The notes beneath the pieces are model-generated. The model was not told the origin of the DNA and did no database searches. It worked only from the letters and a program-made list of their open reading frames with translations. 6,746 bases of DNA from an uncultured Chloroflexota bacterium (GTDB taxonomy: Bacteria; Chloroflexota; Dehalococcoidia; UBA2979). Shown piece after piece: positions 1 to 5,229 of this stretch. The stretch lies in assembly GCA_902827055.1 (NCBI GenBank), contig CADEHD010000071.1:2025-8770 (forward strand). Reading direction: 5' to 3'. A program made the translations under genes and the position numbers. Positions within the stretch are counted from its first letter, which is position 1, and the number at the start of each line of letters is the position of its first letter.

Positions 1-62
1 TCGGCAACATCGAACTGTCGCCGCCGTGGGCCGTCGATATCGACCCCGTCGTCGTGACGTGA
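1..62 (+). CDS. priA: C-terminal end of a probable primosomal protein N' (PriA helicase), partial
   Basis: Only the last 19 residues are visible, in the frame beginning at base 3 and ending with TGA at 60-62. The tail reads GNIELSPPWAVDIDPVVVT. PriA proteins end in a short strand with a V-D-V/I-D-P signature, which matches WAVDIDP here, and priA lies directly upstream of def in many bacteria. PriA is the 3'-to-5' helicase that reloads the replisome at stalled forks. The other two forward frames give arginine-rich, non-family-like peptides. The call rests on a very short tail plus gene order, so another protein ending this way cannot be excluded. Confidence 0.55.
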   Translation, partial: GNIELSPPWAVDIDPVVVT

Positions 63-118
63 CGTAACGGCTAGGGCGCGGGCGGGCGCGATGCCGGGCG
101 GCCCGCAGGCGGCGCGCA

Positions 119-147
119 GCGACGTTCGCGAGTCGACTCGGTACACT
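119..147 (+). promoter_or_regulatory. Possible promoter region of the def-yajC-secD-secF operon with a 12-bp palindrome
   Basis: TACACT at 142-147 is a fair -10 box (4 of 6 to TATAAT) about 50 bases before the def start. No good -35 box sits at the normal spacing; GCGACG at 119-124 is the hexamer at 17 bases and matches poorly. The perfect palindrome CGAGTCGACTCG (129-140) lies in the would-be spacer, where a bound repressor would block polymerase. The rest of the 63-197 gap is very GC-rich and shows no other gene. Weak evidence: in such DNA a 12-bp palindrome can arise by chance. Confidence 0.25.
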
Positions 148-187
148 GCGGTCATGCATGCCCTGGCGAGTCCACCACGGCCTGAAC

Positions 188-191
188 GAGG
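188..191 (+). promoter_or_regulatory. Ribosome binding site of def
   Basis: GAGG lies 6 bases before the GTG start at 198. It supports that GTG as the true start, as does the in-frame TGA at 183-185, which rules out any start further upstream. Confidence 0.6.
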
Positions 192-197
192 CGGCTC

Positions 198-776
198 GTG
201 ACCGTCCGCCCGATCCGTTACCTCGGCGATCCTGTCCTGCGTCGAACGGCGCGTCCCGTCGAGGCGGTGAACGATGCGATCCGCGCCCTGATCGACGACA
301 TGATCGAGTCGATGCACGAGGCGCAGGGCGTCGGCCTGGCGGCGCCGCAGATCGGCGTCGGGCTGCAGGTGGTCGTGCTGGGCATGCCCGAAGAGGAGCC
401 GTTCGCCCTCGTGAACCCACGGGTAAAGAGCCGTTCCGGGACACGGGTAATGGACGCCGAGGGGTGTCTGTCGGTGCCCGGGTACCGTGGCGCGCTCCAG
501 CGATCGGTGAAGGTCACCGTCGAGGCCCTCGACGCGCACGGGCGCAAGATCGAGATCACCGCCGAGGACGACTTGCTCGCCGAGGCGCTCGAGCACGAAG
601 TCGACCACCTCAACGGCATCCTCTACGTCGACCACATTCCAGACCTCGGCAAGCTGCAGAAGCTCCGGGGCACAGGCTGGGTGGACGAGGGTGAGCCCGA
701 GGAGGCCGAGGAGCCCGCGTCAAGTGAGGCGACCGACACGCGGGAGCGGGCCACGGGCACGGCAGGGAAGCGCTGA
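198..776 (+). CDS. def: Peptide deformylase
   Basis: Metal-dependent cytoplasmic hydrolase that removes the formyl group from the initiator methionine of nascent proteins at the ribosome exit. All three family motifs are intact: GVGLAAPQIG (residues 44-53), EGCLSVPG (88-95, metal ligand Cys90) and HEVDHLNG (133-140, metal ligands His133 and His137, catalytic Glu134). The start is GTG, fixed by an in-frame stop at 183-185 and a GAGG box 6 bases upstream. At 192 residues it is slightly longer than the usual 150-180, because of an acidic, hydrophilic tail (about residues 163-192, many Glu, Ala, Thr) beyond the conserved fold. Its stop overlaps the yajC start by one base (TGATG). The usual partner fmt does not follow; Sec genes do instead. 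Function is very secure; the tail's role is unknown. Confidence 0.97.
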   Translation: MTVRPIRYLGDPVLRRTARPVEAVNDAIRALIDDMIESMHEAQGVGLAAPQIGVGLQVVVLGMPEEEPFALVNPRVKSRSGTRVMDAEGCLSVPGYRGALQRSVKVTVEALDAHGRKIEITAEDDLLAEALEHEVDHLNGILYVDHIPDLGKLQKLRGTGWVDEGEPEEAEEPASSEATDTRERATGTAGKR

Positions 777-1081
777 TGGACGTCCTGCTGATGCTCGTCG
801 CCGTGCTGGCGGCGTTCTATTTCATCCTGATGCGTCCCGTGATCATGCAGCAGAAGCGTCGGCGCTCGGACATATCGCAACTGGAAGTGGGCGACGAGGT
901 GCTGACCACAGGCGGCTTTTATGCCACCGTGAAGGAGATCCAGACGACTGACGAGGGACCGATGCAGATCTACCTGGAAGCCGCGCCCGGCGTCATCCTG
1001 CGGGCGACCCCCGCAGCCGTCGAACTGGTGTCGAAGCGCGCGGCGAGTGGGCAGCGCGCGACCGCGCAGGGTGACGCATGA
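776..1081 (+). CDS. yajC: Sec translocase accessory subunit YajC
   Basis: Small single-span membrane protein of the SecDF-YajC complex that associates with SecYEG. Residues 1-20 form the membrane helix, followed by the family signature FYFILMRPVIMQQKRRR, in which an R-P pair leads into a basic cytoplasmic stretch. The conserved small soluble domain follows (LEVGDEVLTTGGFYATVKEI), with the typical G-D-x-V-x-T-x-G-G pattern. At 101 residues it is normal for the family. The start ATG shares its A with the def stop; AGGG at 764-767, 8 bases upstream, can serve as the ribosome binding site. Its 3' end overlaps secD by four bases (ATGA), the arrangement expected for translational coupling. Immediate adjacency to secD and secF, the classic yajC-secD-secF order, makes the call secure. 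Confidence 0.95.
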   Translation: MDVLLMLVAVLAAFYFILMRPVIMQQKRRRSDISQLEVGDEVLTTGGFYATVKEIQTTDEGPMQIYLEAAPGVILRATPAAVELVSKRAASGQRATAQGDA

Positions 1082-2505
1082 GGCGTCGCAGCATCCTGCC
1101 CATCACGCTCATCGGCGCGCTCGTGCTCGCTTCGCTGTGGGTCGTGTGGCCCGCCGAGCCGAGCTCCGTACTCCCGCCGGGCGTCCCGTGGCCCAAGGGC
1201 CGTGGCGTATCGATCGGTGGGTTCGATCGCACCGAGATGCGCCTCGGCCTCGACCTGCAGGGCGGTACGCGGCTGCTCCTCGCGGCGACCATCCCAGAGG
1301 GCTTCGAGGGCAACCTCGACGATGCCCTCGAGGGGACCATTCGCGTGCTGCGGCGCCGCGTCGACGCCTCCGGTGTGGCCGAGGCGGAGATCACGCGGCA
1401 GGGGCAGTCGAACATCTCCGTGCAGCTCCCCGGCCTCACCCCCGAGGAGGCGCGCTCGCTGCTCGGGCGCACCGCGTTGCTGCGCTTCTGCGAGCGCGCC
1501 GGGCAGCAGACGCTTCCCGGTGGCGAGCCAGCAGCTGCGTGTGACACCCAGGGCCAGTGGGAGCAGTCTTACGGGATCATCGATGGGAAGGCGCTCCCCC
1601 TCAACGGTCGGTCGCTGAAGGCGAACGCGTTCGTCGGTGCGGACCAGCTCGGAGCGCCCGCCGTCAACTTCGAGTGGCAGGCCGACGGTCCCGAGCTCTC
1701 GGCGCAGGTCACGACGCGCCTGTTGAACCAGCCCCTCGGCATCTTCCTCGATAACGAGCTGCTCTCTGCGCCCAACGTTGGCAGCACCATCCGCGAGCGC
1801 GGCCAGATCACGGGCCTCGACCTGGTGCGTGCGCAGGAGCTCGTGATTCAGCTGAACTCTGGAGCGCTTCCACTCGAGCTGTCCGTGCTGCAGCAACAGC
1901 AGGTGGACGCCACCCTCGGGGCCGACTCCGTACGCCAGTCTGTGGTGGCCGGGGAGATCGCCTTCCTCGTGGTGGTGCTGTTCATGGTGCTGTACTACCG
2001 GATGGCCGGGGTGCTGGCCTCGGTGGCATTGCTGGTGTACGCGCTGCTCTCGCTCGCGGTGTTCAAGATGATCCCGATCACCCTGACGCTGGCCGGCATC
2101 GGCGCGTTCGTGCTGTCGATCGGCATGGCCGTGGACGCCAACATCCTGATCTTCGAGCGGATGAAAGAGGAGCTGCGCGCGGGGCGCGGCTATGCAGCAG
2201 CCGTCGACGCGGGGTTCGCCCGTGCCTGGCCGTCCATCCGCGACTCGAACGCCTCGACGCTGATCACCTGCGTGATCCTGTTCGCCCTCGGCGGGGGTAT
2301 CGAGATCCCCGGGATCGGGGCGTTCGACGCGCCGCTCGTACGTGGATTCGCGCTGACGCTCGCCGTCGGCGTCGGCATCTCGATGTTCACCGCGATCACC
2401 GTGACGCGCGCGCTCCTGCACCTCTTCATCGGGACGCGATTCGCGAACCCGATGTGGCTGGCGCCGGGCGCGCAGCAAGAGATGCTCCCGGCAGGTGACC
2501 AATGA
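1078..2505 (+). CDS. secD: Protein translocase subunit SecD
   Basis: Inner-membrane RND-superfamily subunit that, with SecF, uses the proton gradient to pull exported proteins through SecYEG. Visible parts: TM1 (about residues 6-25); the P1 base motif LGLDLQGGTRL (56-66); RRRVDASGV (92-100), where many SecD have N-x-x-G-V; a head region (about 145-235) containing GIFLDNELLSAPNVGS; then five clustered membrane helices from about residue 289 to 450. GMAVDANILIFERMKEEL begins at residue 349, and Asp353 is the conserved proton-relay aspartate in TM4 (equivalent, from memory, to Asp519 of E. coli). The 475-residue length suits the shorter SecD type. ATGA overlaps join it to yajC upstream and secF downstream; AGG at 1068-1070 is a suitable ribosome binding site. 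No frameshift or missing motif is seen. Confidence 0.97.
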   Translation: MRRRSILPITLIGALVLASLWVVWPAEPSSVLPPGVPWPKGRGVSIGGFDRTEMRLGLDLQGGTRLLLAATIPEGFEGNLDDALEGTIRVLRRRVDASGVAEAEITRQGQSNISVQLPGLTPEEARSLLGRTALLRFCERAGQQTLPGGEPAAACDTQGQWEQSYGIIDGKALPLNGRSLKANAFVGADQLGAPAVNFEWQADGPELSAQVTTRLLNQPLGIFLDNELLSAPNVGSTIRERGQITGLDLVRAQELVIQLNSGALPLELSVLQQQQVDATLGADSVRQSVVAGEIAFLVVVLFMVLYYRMAGVLASVALLVYALLSLAVFKMIPITLTLAGIGAFVLSIGMAVDANILIFERMKEELRAGRGYAAAVDAGFARAWPSIRDSNASTLITCVILFALGGGIEIPGIGAFDAPLVRGFALTLAVGVGISMFTAITVTRALLHLFIGTRFANPMWLAPGAQQEMLPAGDQ

Positions 2506-3839
2506 TCACGCACCGTATCGACCTGGTTGGCAACCGCGGGTGGCTGTTCGTGCTCTCCGGCGGCATGGCCGTGGTGGCGGCGATCCTCCTCGCGATTCCG
2601 CCGGCGCTCAAGCCCGGCATCGAGTTCTCGTCCGGCACCACCTCGTTGCTTCGCTTCGAGAGCGCCGTCCAGGCCGCGGACATTCGCGCTGTGTACCAGG
2701 ACCTCGGTCACCCCGAGGCCCGCATCCAGAGCGCCGGGCCCAACGAGTTCCTGATCCGCACCAGCAGCCTGCGCGTCCCGGCTGACGCGCTGACGGAGAT
2801 CGAGCCCACCCCGGTGGCCGCGCCCGTCGGCCCGACGCCGATCCCCAATCTCGGGTCGCTGCTCCTCGGCGGACCCGACCAGCTCGGCGACATCTCGCTG
2901 TACGACGCCGTGACGAACGTCGCCGTGGCGCCCGGGCCCGGGCTGCAGTCGGCCGGCGTCTGTCCTACGGTCGGGGAGAGCGTGGGAGCGAAGCCCTACG
3001 GGACGCGCGCGCAGGTCCTCGAGAAGTTCGATGGCTGCGGTGAGGGCGGAGCGCTCTACCGAGTGCTTGCCGACGGCCTCGTGGGCCACGTCGCCCAGGC
3101 CTCGACGCGCGACTTCACGCCGGTCGCCGCCGCAACCCCGGCCGCGCCGGAGGCTGCACCGAGCCCCGACAACGAGCGGGCGACCATCGAGGCCGCATTA
3201 CGAGAGCGGGTCGGTGGCTTCACCGTCCGCGAGTTCGCGCAGGTGTCGCCCGTCGTGTCGACGGCGGCCGTGCGGAACGCAGCCATCGCCGTCCTCGTCG
3301 CCGCCGTGGCGATTCTCGTCTACATCGCCTTCGCGTTCCGCAGCGTGCCGAAGCCGTTCCTCTACGGCGCGTGCGCGGTGGTCGCGATGCTGCACGACGT
3401 CGTGATCACGCTCGGAATCTTCTCCTTGCTCGGGAAGCTCTTCAACATCGAAGTGAACCTGATGTTCGTCACCGGACTACTCACGGTGATCGGGTTCTCG
3501 GTGCACGACACGATCGTCGTGTTCGACCGCATCCGCGAGAACGTCCGCTCGCATCCCACGCTGCCGCTGGCCTCGAACGTGAATGCGGCGCTGTTGCAGA
3601 CGCTGGCGAGGTCGTTCAACACGTCGGTCACGGTGCTGTTGACGGTGCTCGCGCTGCTGCTGCTCGGGGGCGACACGATCCGTGAGTTCCTGCTCGTCGT
3701 CCTGGTCGGCATCATCTCCGGCACGTACTCGAGCGTGGCCGTCGCGTCCCAGCTGCTCGTGGCCTACGAGGAAGGCGACTTCGAGCGCCTGTGGGCTCGC
3801 ATCCGAGGGCGGACACCCGAGGCGCCCGCCACCACCTAG
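2502..3839 (+). CDS. secF: Protein translocase subunit SecF with an enlarged extracytoplasmic domain
   Basis: Partner of SecD in proton-driven protein export. TM1 spans about residues 14-32 and is followed by GIEFSSGTTSLLRFE (39-53), the form here of the SecF G-x-D-F-x-G-G-T motif. The membrane core is canonical: TM2 260-279, LHDVV at 297-301, and GFSVHDTIVVFDRIREN at 331-347, with Asp336 the likely proton-relay residue (E. coli Asp213 from memory), then NTSVTVLLTVLALLLLGG and two final helices. Typical SecF is about 300 residues; this one has 445. The excess lies between residues about 92 and 222, inside the first extracytoplasmic domain: Pro/Ala-rich linkers flank a small region with Cys154 and Cys179 that resembles an SH3b fold. 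The start overlaps the secD stop (ATGA), with AGGTGA at 2493-2498 before it. Stop TAG at 3837-3839. Confidence 0.96.
   Translation: MITHRIDLVGNRGWLFVLSGGMAVVAAILLAIPPALKPGIEFSSGTTSLLRFESAVQAADIRAVYQDLGHPEARIQSAGPNEFLIRTSSLRVPADALTEIEPTPVAAPVGPTPIPNLGSLLLGGPDQLGDISLYDAVTNVAVAPGPGLQSAGVCPTVGESVGAKPYGTRAQVLEKFDGCGEGGALYRVLADGLVGHVAQASTRDFTPVAAATPAAPEAAPSPDNERATIEAALRERVGGFTVREFAQVSPVVSTAAVRNAAIAVLVAAVAILVYIAFAFRSVPKPFLYGACAVVAMLHDVVITLGIFSLLGKLFNIEVNLMFVTGLLTVIGFSVHDTIVVFDRIRENVRSHPTLPLASNVNAALLQTLARSFNTSVTVLLTVLALLLLGGDTIREFLLVVLVGIISGTYSSVAVASQLLVAYEEGDFERLWARIRGRTPEAPATT
2910..3119 (+). other. Candidate SH3b-like domain inserted in SecF
   Basis: Residues about 137-206 of SecF. The pattern is a short V-x-V-x-x-G-P-G-L stretch (NVAVAPGPGLQ), then Y-G-T-R-A-Q-V-L, a Gly-rich turn with Cys179, then LYRVLADGLVGHVAQ. 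Bacterial SH3 (SH3b) domains read similarly: a G-P segment, G-T-x-V-x-V-L, a turn, then W-x-K-V-x-x-D-G-x-x-G-W-V. Here the two tryptophans are replaced by Leu185/Tyr186 and His196. Cys154 and Cys179 could form a disulfide outside the membrane. Flanking Pro/Ala segments look like flexible linkers. This is pattern recognition only, not a profile match. Confidence 0.4.
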
Positions 3840-3865
3840 CGCTCGAGGGCGCTCGCCTACAGCGC
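3838..3865. terminator. Possible bidirectional hairpin between convergent genes
   Basis: secF (+) and the 215-residue gene (-) end only 17 bases apart. AGCGC (3838-3842), GCGCT (3849-3853) and AGCGC (3861-3865) can pair in two mutually exclusive ways, giving 5-bp stems with loops of 6 or 7 bases. The right arm lies inside the end of the minus-strand gene. There is no T run on either strand, so an ordinary intrinsic terminator is not supported. Confidence 0.2.
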
Positions 3866-4504
3866 CACGGTCGTCGCCACGGCCCAGCTCGCGCGAGCGA
3901 CGACCCCAGCCCGCGCGGCGTAGTCCATGGGCGAGGGGAACGGCGGCACCGAGCTGCTCAGCTCCTGGAACGCCGCGAGATCCTCGAAGCTGTCGAACCC
4001 CGCCTCGATGACGTGCCAGTCGAGTTGCCCCGTGCCGAGGTGGCCGACCCAGACAGTGGAGTCGACTCCGAACCGATGGAGTCGCTCCTCGGCTTCCGCG
4101 AATGCGACGTCGGCTTCCGGTTCCCGACCGGCGTGGACCTTGAACACCTCGTACGAGGTGACCGCACTCGACAGAGGCACGATTGCCTCCGGGTGGGTCG
4201 TCTCGAACCAGTGGCGGCGTGCCACCGTCGCGGGCGGGCGCGCCGAGGTGAGTGCCGCCCGTAGCGGGTTTCGCACACCGTCGTTGCGCATCCGATCGAG
4301 GACGCGGGCCCGCGTGATCGCATCGTGGAAGACGAGCTGGAGGGAAAGCTCTGGCGTGTGGTCCGTGACGTGCCATTCATGCAGCCGGAGGAGTGCGGCG
4401 CCGTCGAAGGCCGCGGCGTACGCCCCCATCTGCCGGCACACCGCGATTGCTTCCTCGTAGTAGCCCGGAACGACGTGGAGTCGGGTCGCCTCCATCGTGG
4501 CCAT
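3857..4504 (-). CDS. Uncharacterised protein with a probable duplicated ferredoxin-like (dimeric alpha/beta barrel) fold
   Basis: I do not recognise a named family. The 215 residues divide into two halves with the same predicted order, strand-helix-strand-strand-helix. First half: TRLHVVPG, then YYEEAIAVCRQMGAYAAAF, then LLRLHEWHVTDH and LSLQLVFHD, then ITRARVLDRMRND. Second half: SYEVFKVHAG, then a long Ala/Glu-rich helix, then TVWVGHLGTGQLDWHVIEAGFD, then SFEDLAAFQELSSS. This is the layout of fused dimeric alpha/beta barrel (NIPSNAP/EthD/monooxygenase-like) domains, whose members include small oxygenases, isomerases and binding proteins. There is no signal peptide or membrane helix, so it is probably cytoplasmic. 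Two His-rich strands (LHEWHVTDH) are candidate active-site positions, but no function can be assigned. The start at 4504 is backed by a strong AGGAGG six bases upstream. Confidence 0.85.
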   Translation of the reverse strand: MATMEATRLHVVPGYYEEAIAVCRQMGAYAAAFDGAALLRLHEWHVTDHTPELSLQLVFHDAITRARVLDRMRNDGVRNPLRAALTSARPPATVARRHWFETTHPEAIVPLSSAVTSYEVFKVHAGREPEADVAFAEAEERLHRFGVDSTVWVGHLGTGQLDWHVIEAGFDSFEDLAAFQELSSSVPPFPSPMDYAARAGVVARASWAVATTVAL

Positions 4505-4616
4505 TGCGTTGCCTCCTGCACTGCAAGTGAGGCCGCGGCGGCTGCAACGCCGGTCTCTCGTCAGGGATTAGACAGACAACCCAGATCATCCCACCACTGA
4601 CGACTAGTCGATAGCC
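4505..4616 (-). promoter_or_regulatory. Intergenic region upstream of the 215-residue gene, possible promoter
   Basis: This 112-base gap is less GC-rich than its surroundings, as expected for a promoter. On the minus strand TCTAAT (4567-4572) fits a -10 box at 5 of 6, but the hexamer 17 bases upstream (GGTGGG) is not a -35 box. A perfect 10-bp palindrome CGACTAGTCG lies at 4601-4610, just past the stop of the upstream transporter gene. The gap suggests that the 215-residue gene can be transcribed separately from the transporter gene, but the evidence is thin. Confidence 0.3.
4512..4517 (-). promoter_or_regulatory. Strong ribosome binding site of the 215-residue gene
   Basis: Reads AGGAGG on the minus strand, 6 bases before the ATG at 4504. 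It decides for this start over the second in-frame ATG three codons later (4495). Confidence 0.7.
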
Positions 4617-5135
4617 TCACTTCCCGAGTCGTGCGACCACGACGCCGACCAGGATCAGGGCGAGGCCGCCGACGCGGACCAGCGAGGCGGGGGCGGGTGC
4701 CGCCCCGAACGCGCCGAACTGGTCGATGGCGAGCGCGCCGAGCACCGAGCCCGCCGTCGTCGCGCCGAAGAAGATGGCGACGCCGAGCCTCGGGACCAGG
4801 AGCGCGGCCGTCGCGAGGTAGAGCACTCCGCCGAGGCCCGCGAGTCCGTAGTACCAGGGCAGTCCTCGGAGGGAGAGCGCCAGGATCGCGAGCGCAGTCA
4901 GTGCCGTGGCGACGTAGGGCCACCACCGGTCGAGCGGTGCCGGCATCGCGTCGGCTTCACCGCGGGTGGAGCGCACCAGCATGACCAGCGAGATCGCCAC
5001 GATCGAGCCGAGGAGCGACACCCACGCCGCCTCGATGGGGGCGCGGCCGCGGCCCATGGCGCCGAGCATCGCCGTCTGCAGCGCCGAGGCGAGGCCGACG
5101 GAGATCGCGATGGCGATGCCGGTCCATGCAGCCAT
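4617..5135 (-). CDS. DMT-superfamily membrane protein, YdcZ/DUF606 type
   Basis: Small hydrophobic inner-membrane protein of 172 residues with five or six predicted helices: about residues 5-25, 37-54, 73-90, 95-114, 118-137 and 151-169. The pattern fits the YdcZ (DUF606) family of half-size drug/metabolite transporters: an early L-Q-T-A segment (LASALQTAMLGAMGR, 15-29) and a late G-x-x-L-G-A-L-x-I-D-x-F-G motif (129-141), followed by a final helix GGLALILVGVVVARLG. Such proteins pair or dimerise to make a full transporter; substrates are mostly unknown. The start is ATG at 5135, with GAGG six bases before it. It lies 94 bases downstream of selB on the same strand, so co-transcription is possible but not compelling. 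Family assignment is fairly firm; substrate cannot be inferred. Confidence 0.82.
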   Translation of the reverse strand: MAAWTGIAIAISVGLASALQTAMLGAMGRGRAPIEAAWVSLLGSIVAISLVMLVRSTRGEADAMPAPLDRWWPYVATALTALAILALSLRGLPWYYGLAGLGGVLYLATAALLVPRLGVAIFFGATTAGSVLGALAIDQFGAFGAAPAPASLVRVGGLALILVGVVVARLGK

Positions 5136-5141
5136 CGAGGT

Positions 5142-5145
5142 CCTC
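5142..5145 (-). promoter_or_regulatory. Ribosome binding site of the YdcZ-type gene
   Basis: Reads GAGG on the minus strand, 6 bases before the ATG at 5135, supporting that start. Confidence 0.5.
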
Positions 5146-5162
5146 GCTCGCTCCCGGACGGC

Positions 5163-5196
5163 GCAGTGGCGCGGGCGGGTGGCGCCCTGTCACTGC
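5163..5196 (-). other. Imperfect stem-loop in the leader between selB and the YdcZ-type gene
   Basis: GCAGT (5163-5167) pairs with ACTGC (5192-5196), and GGCGC (5168-5172) pairs with GCGCC (5182-5186). This gives a 10-bp stem with a five-base bulge on one side and a nine-base loop. The adjacent bases hold a perfect palindrome CCTCGCGAGG (5220-5229) directly after the selB stop. No known riboswitch motif was recognised, and no T run follows either structure. Confidence 0.25.
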
Positions 5197-5229
5197 GAGG
5201 TGGTCGCGTGATTGTGCCGCCTCGCGAGG

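Noticed and set aside
78..106. GC-rich hairpin after the PriA stop as an intrinsic terminator
   Set aside because: GCGGGC at 82-87 can pair with GCCCGC at 101-106, but alternative pairings are many in this GC-rich DNA and no T run follows.
970..2502. 510-residue minus-strand open frame opposite yajC and secD
   Set aside because: Its translation is rich in Arg, His, Glu and Gln with no family pattern, typical of an antisense shadow of a high-GC gene. The plus strand has clear SecD motifs throughout.
2190..3089. 299-residue minus-strand open frame opposite secD/secF
   Set aside because: Low-complexity antisense shadow; the opposite strand encodes intact SecD and SecF with the expected overlap.
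3477..4376. 299-residue minus-strand open frame across the secF end and the 215-residue gene
   Set aside because: It crosses the convergent junction in a different frame, has Arg/Gly/His-rich composition and no good ribosome binding site.
3857..5229. Selenoprotein gene or selC tRNA next to selB
   Set aside because: No in-frame TGA with a family motif on both sides was seen in the two neighbouring genes, and no tRNA-like cloverleaf was found in the gaps.
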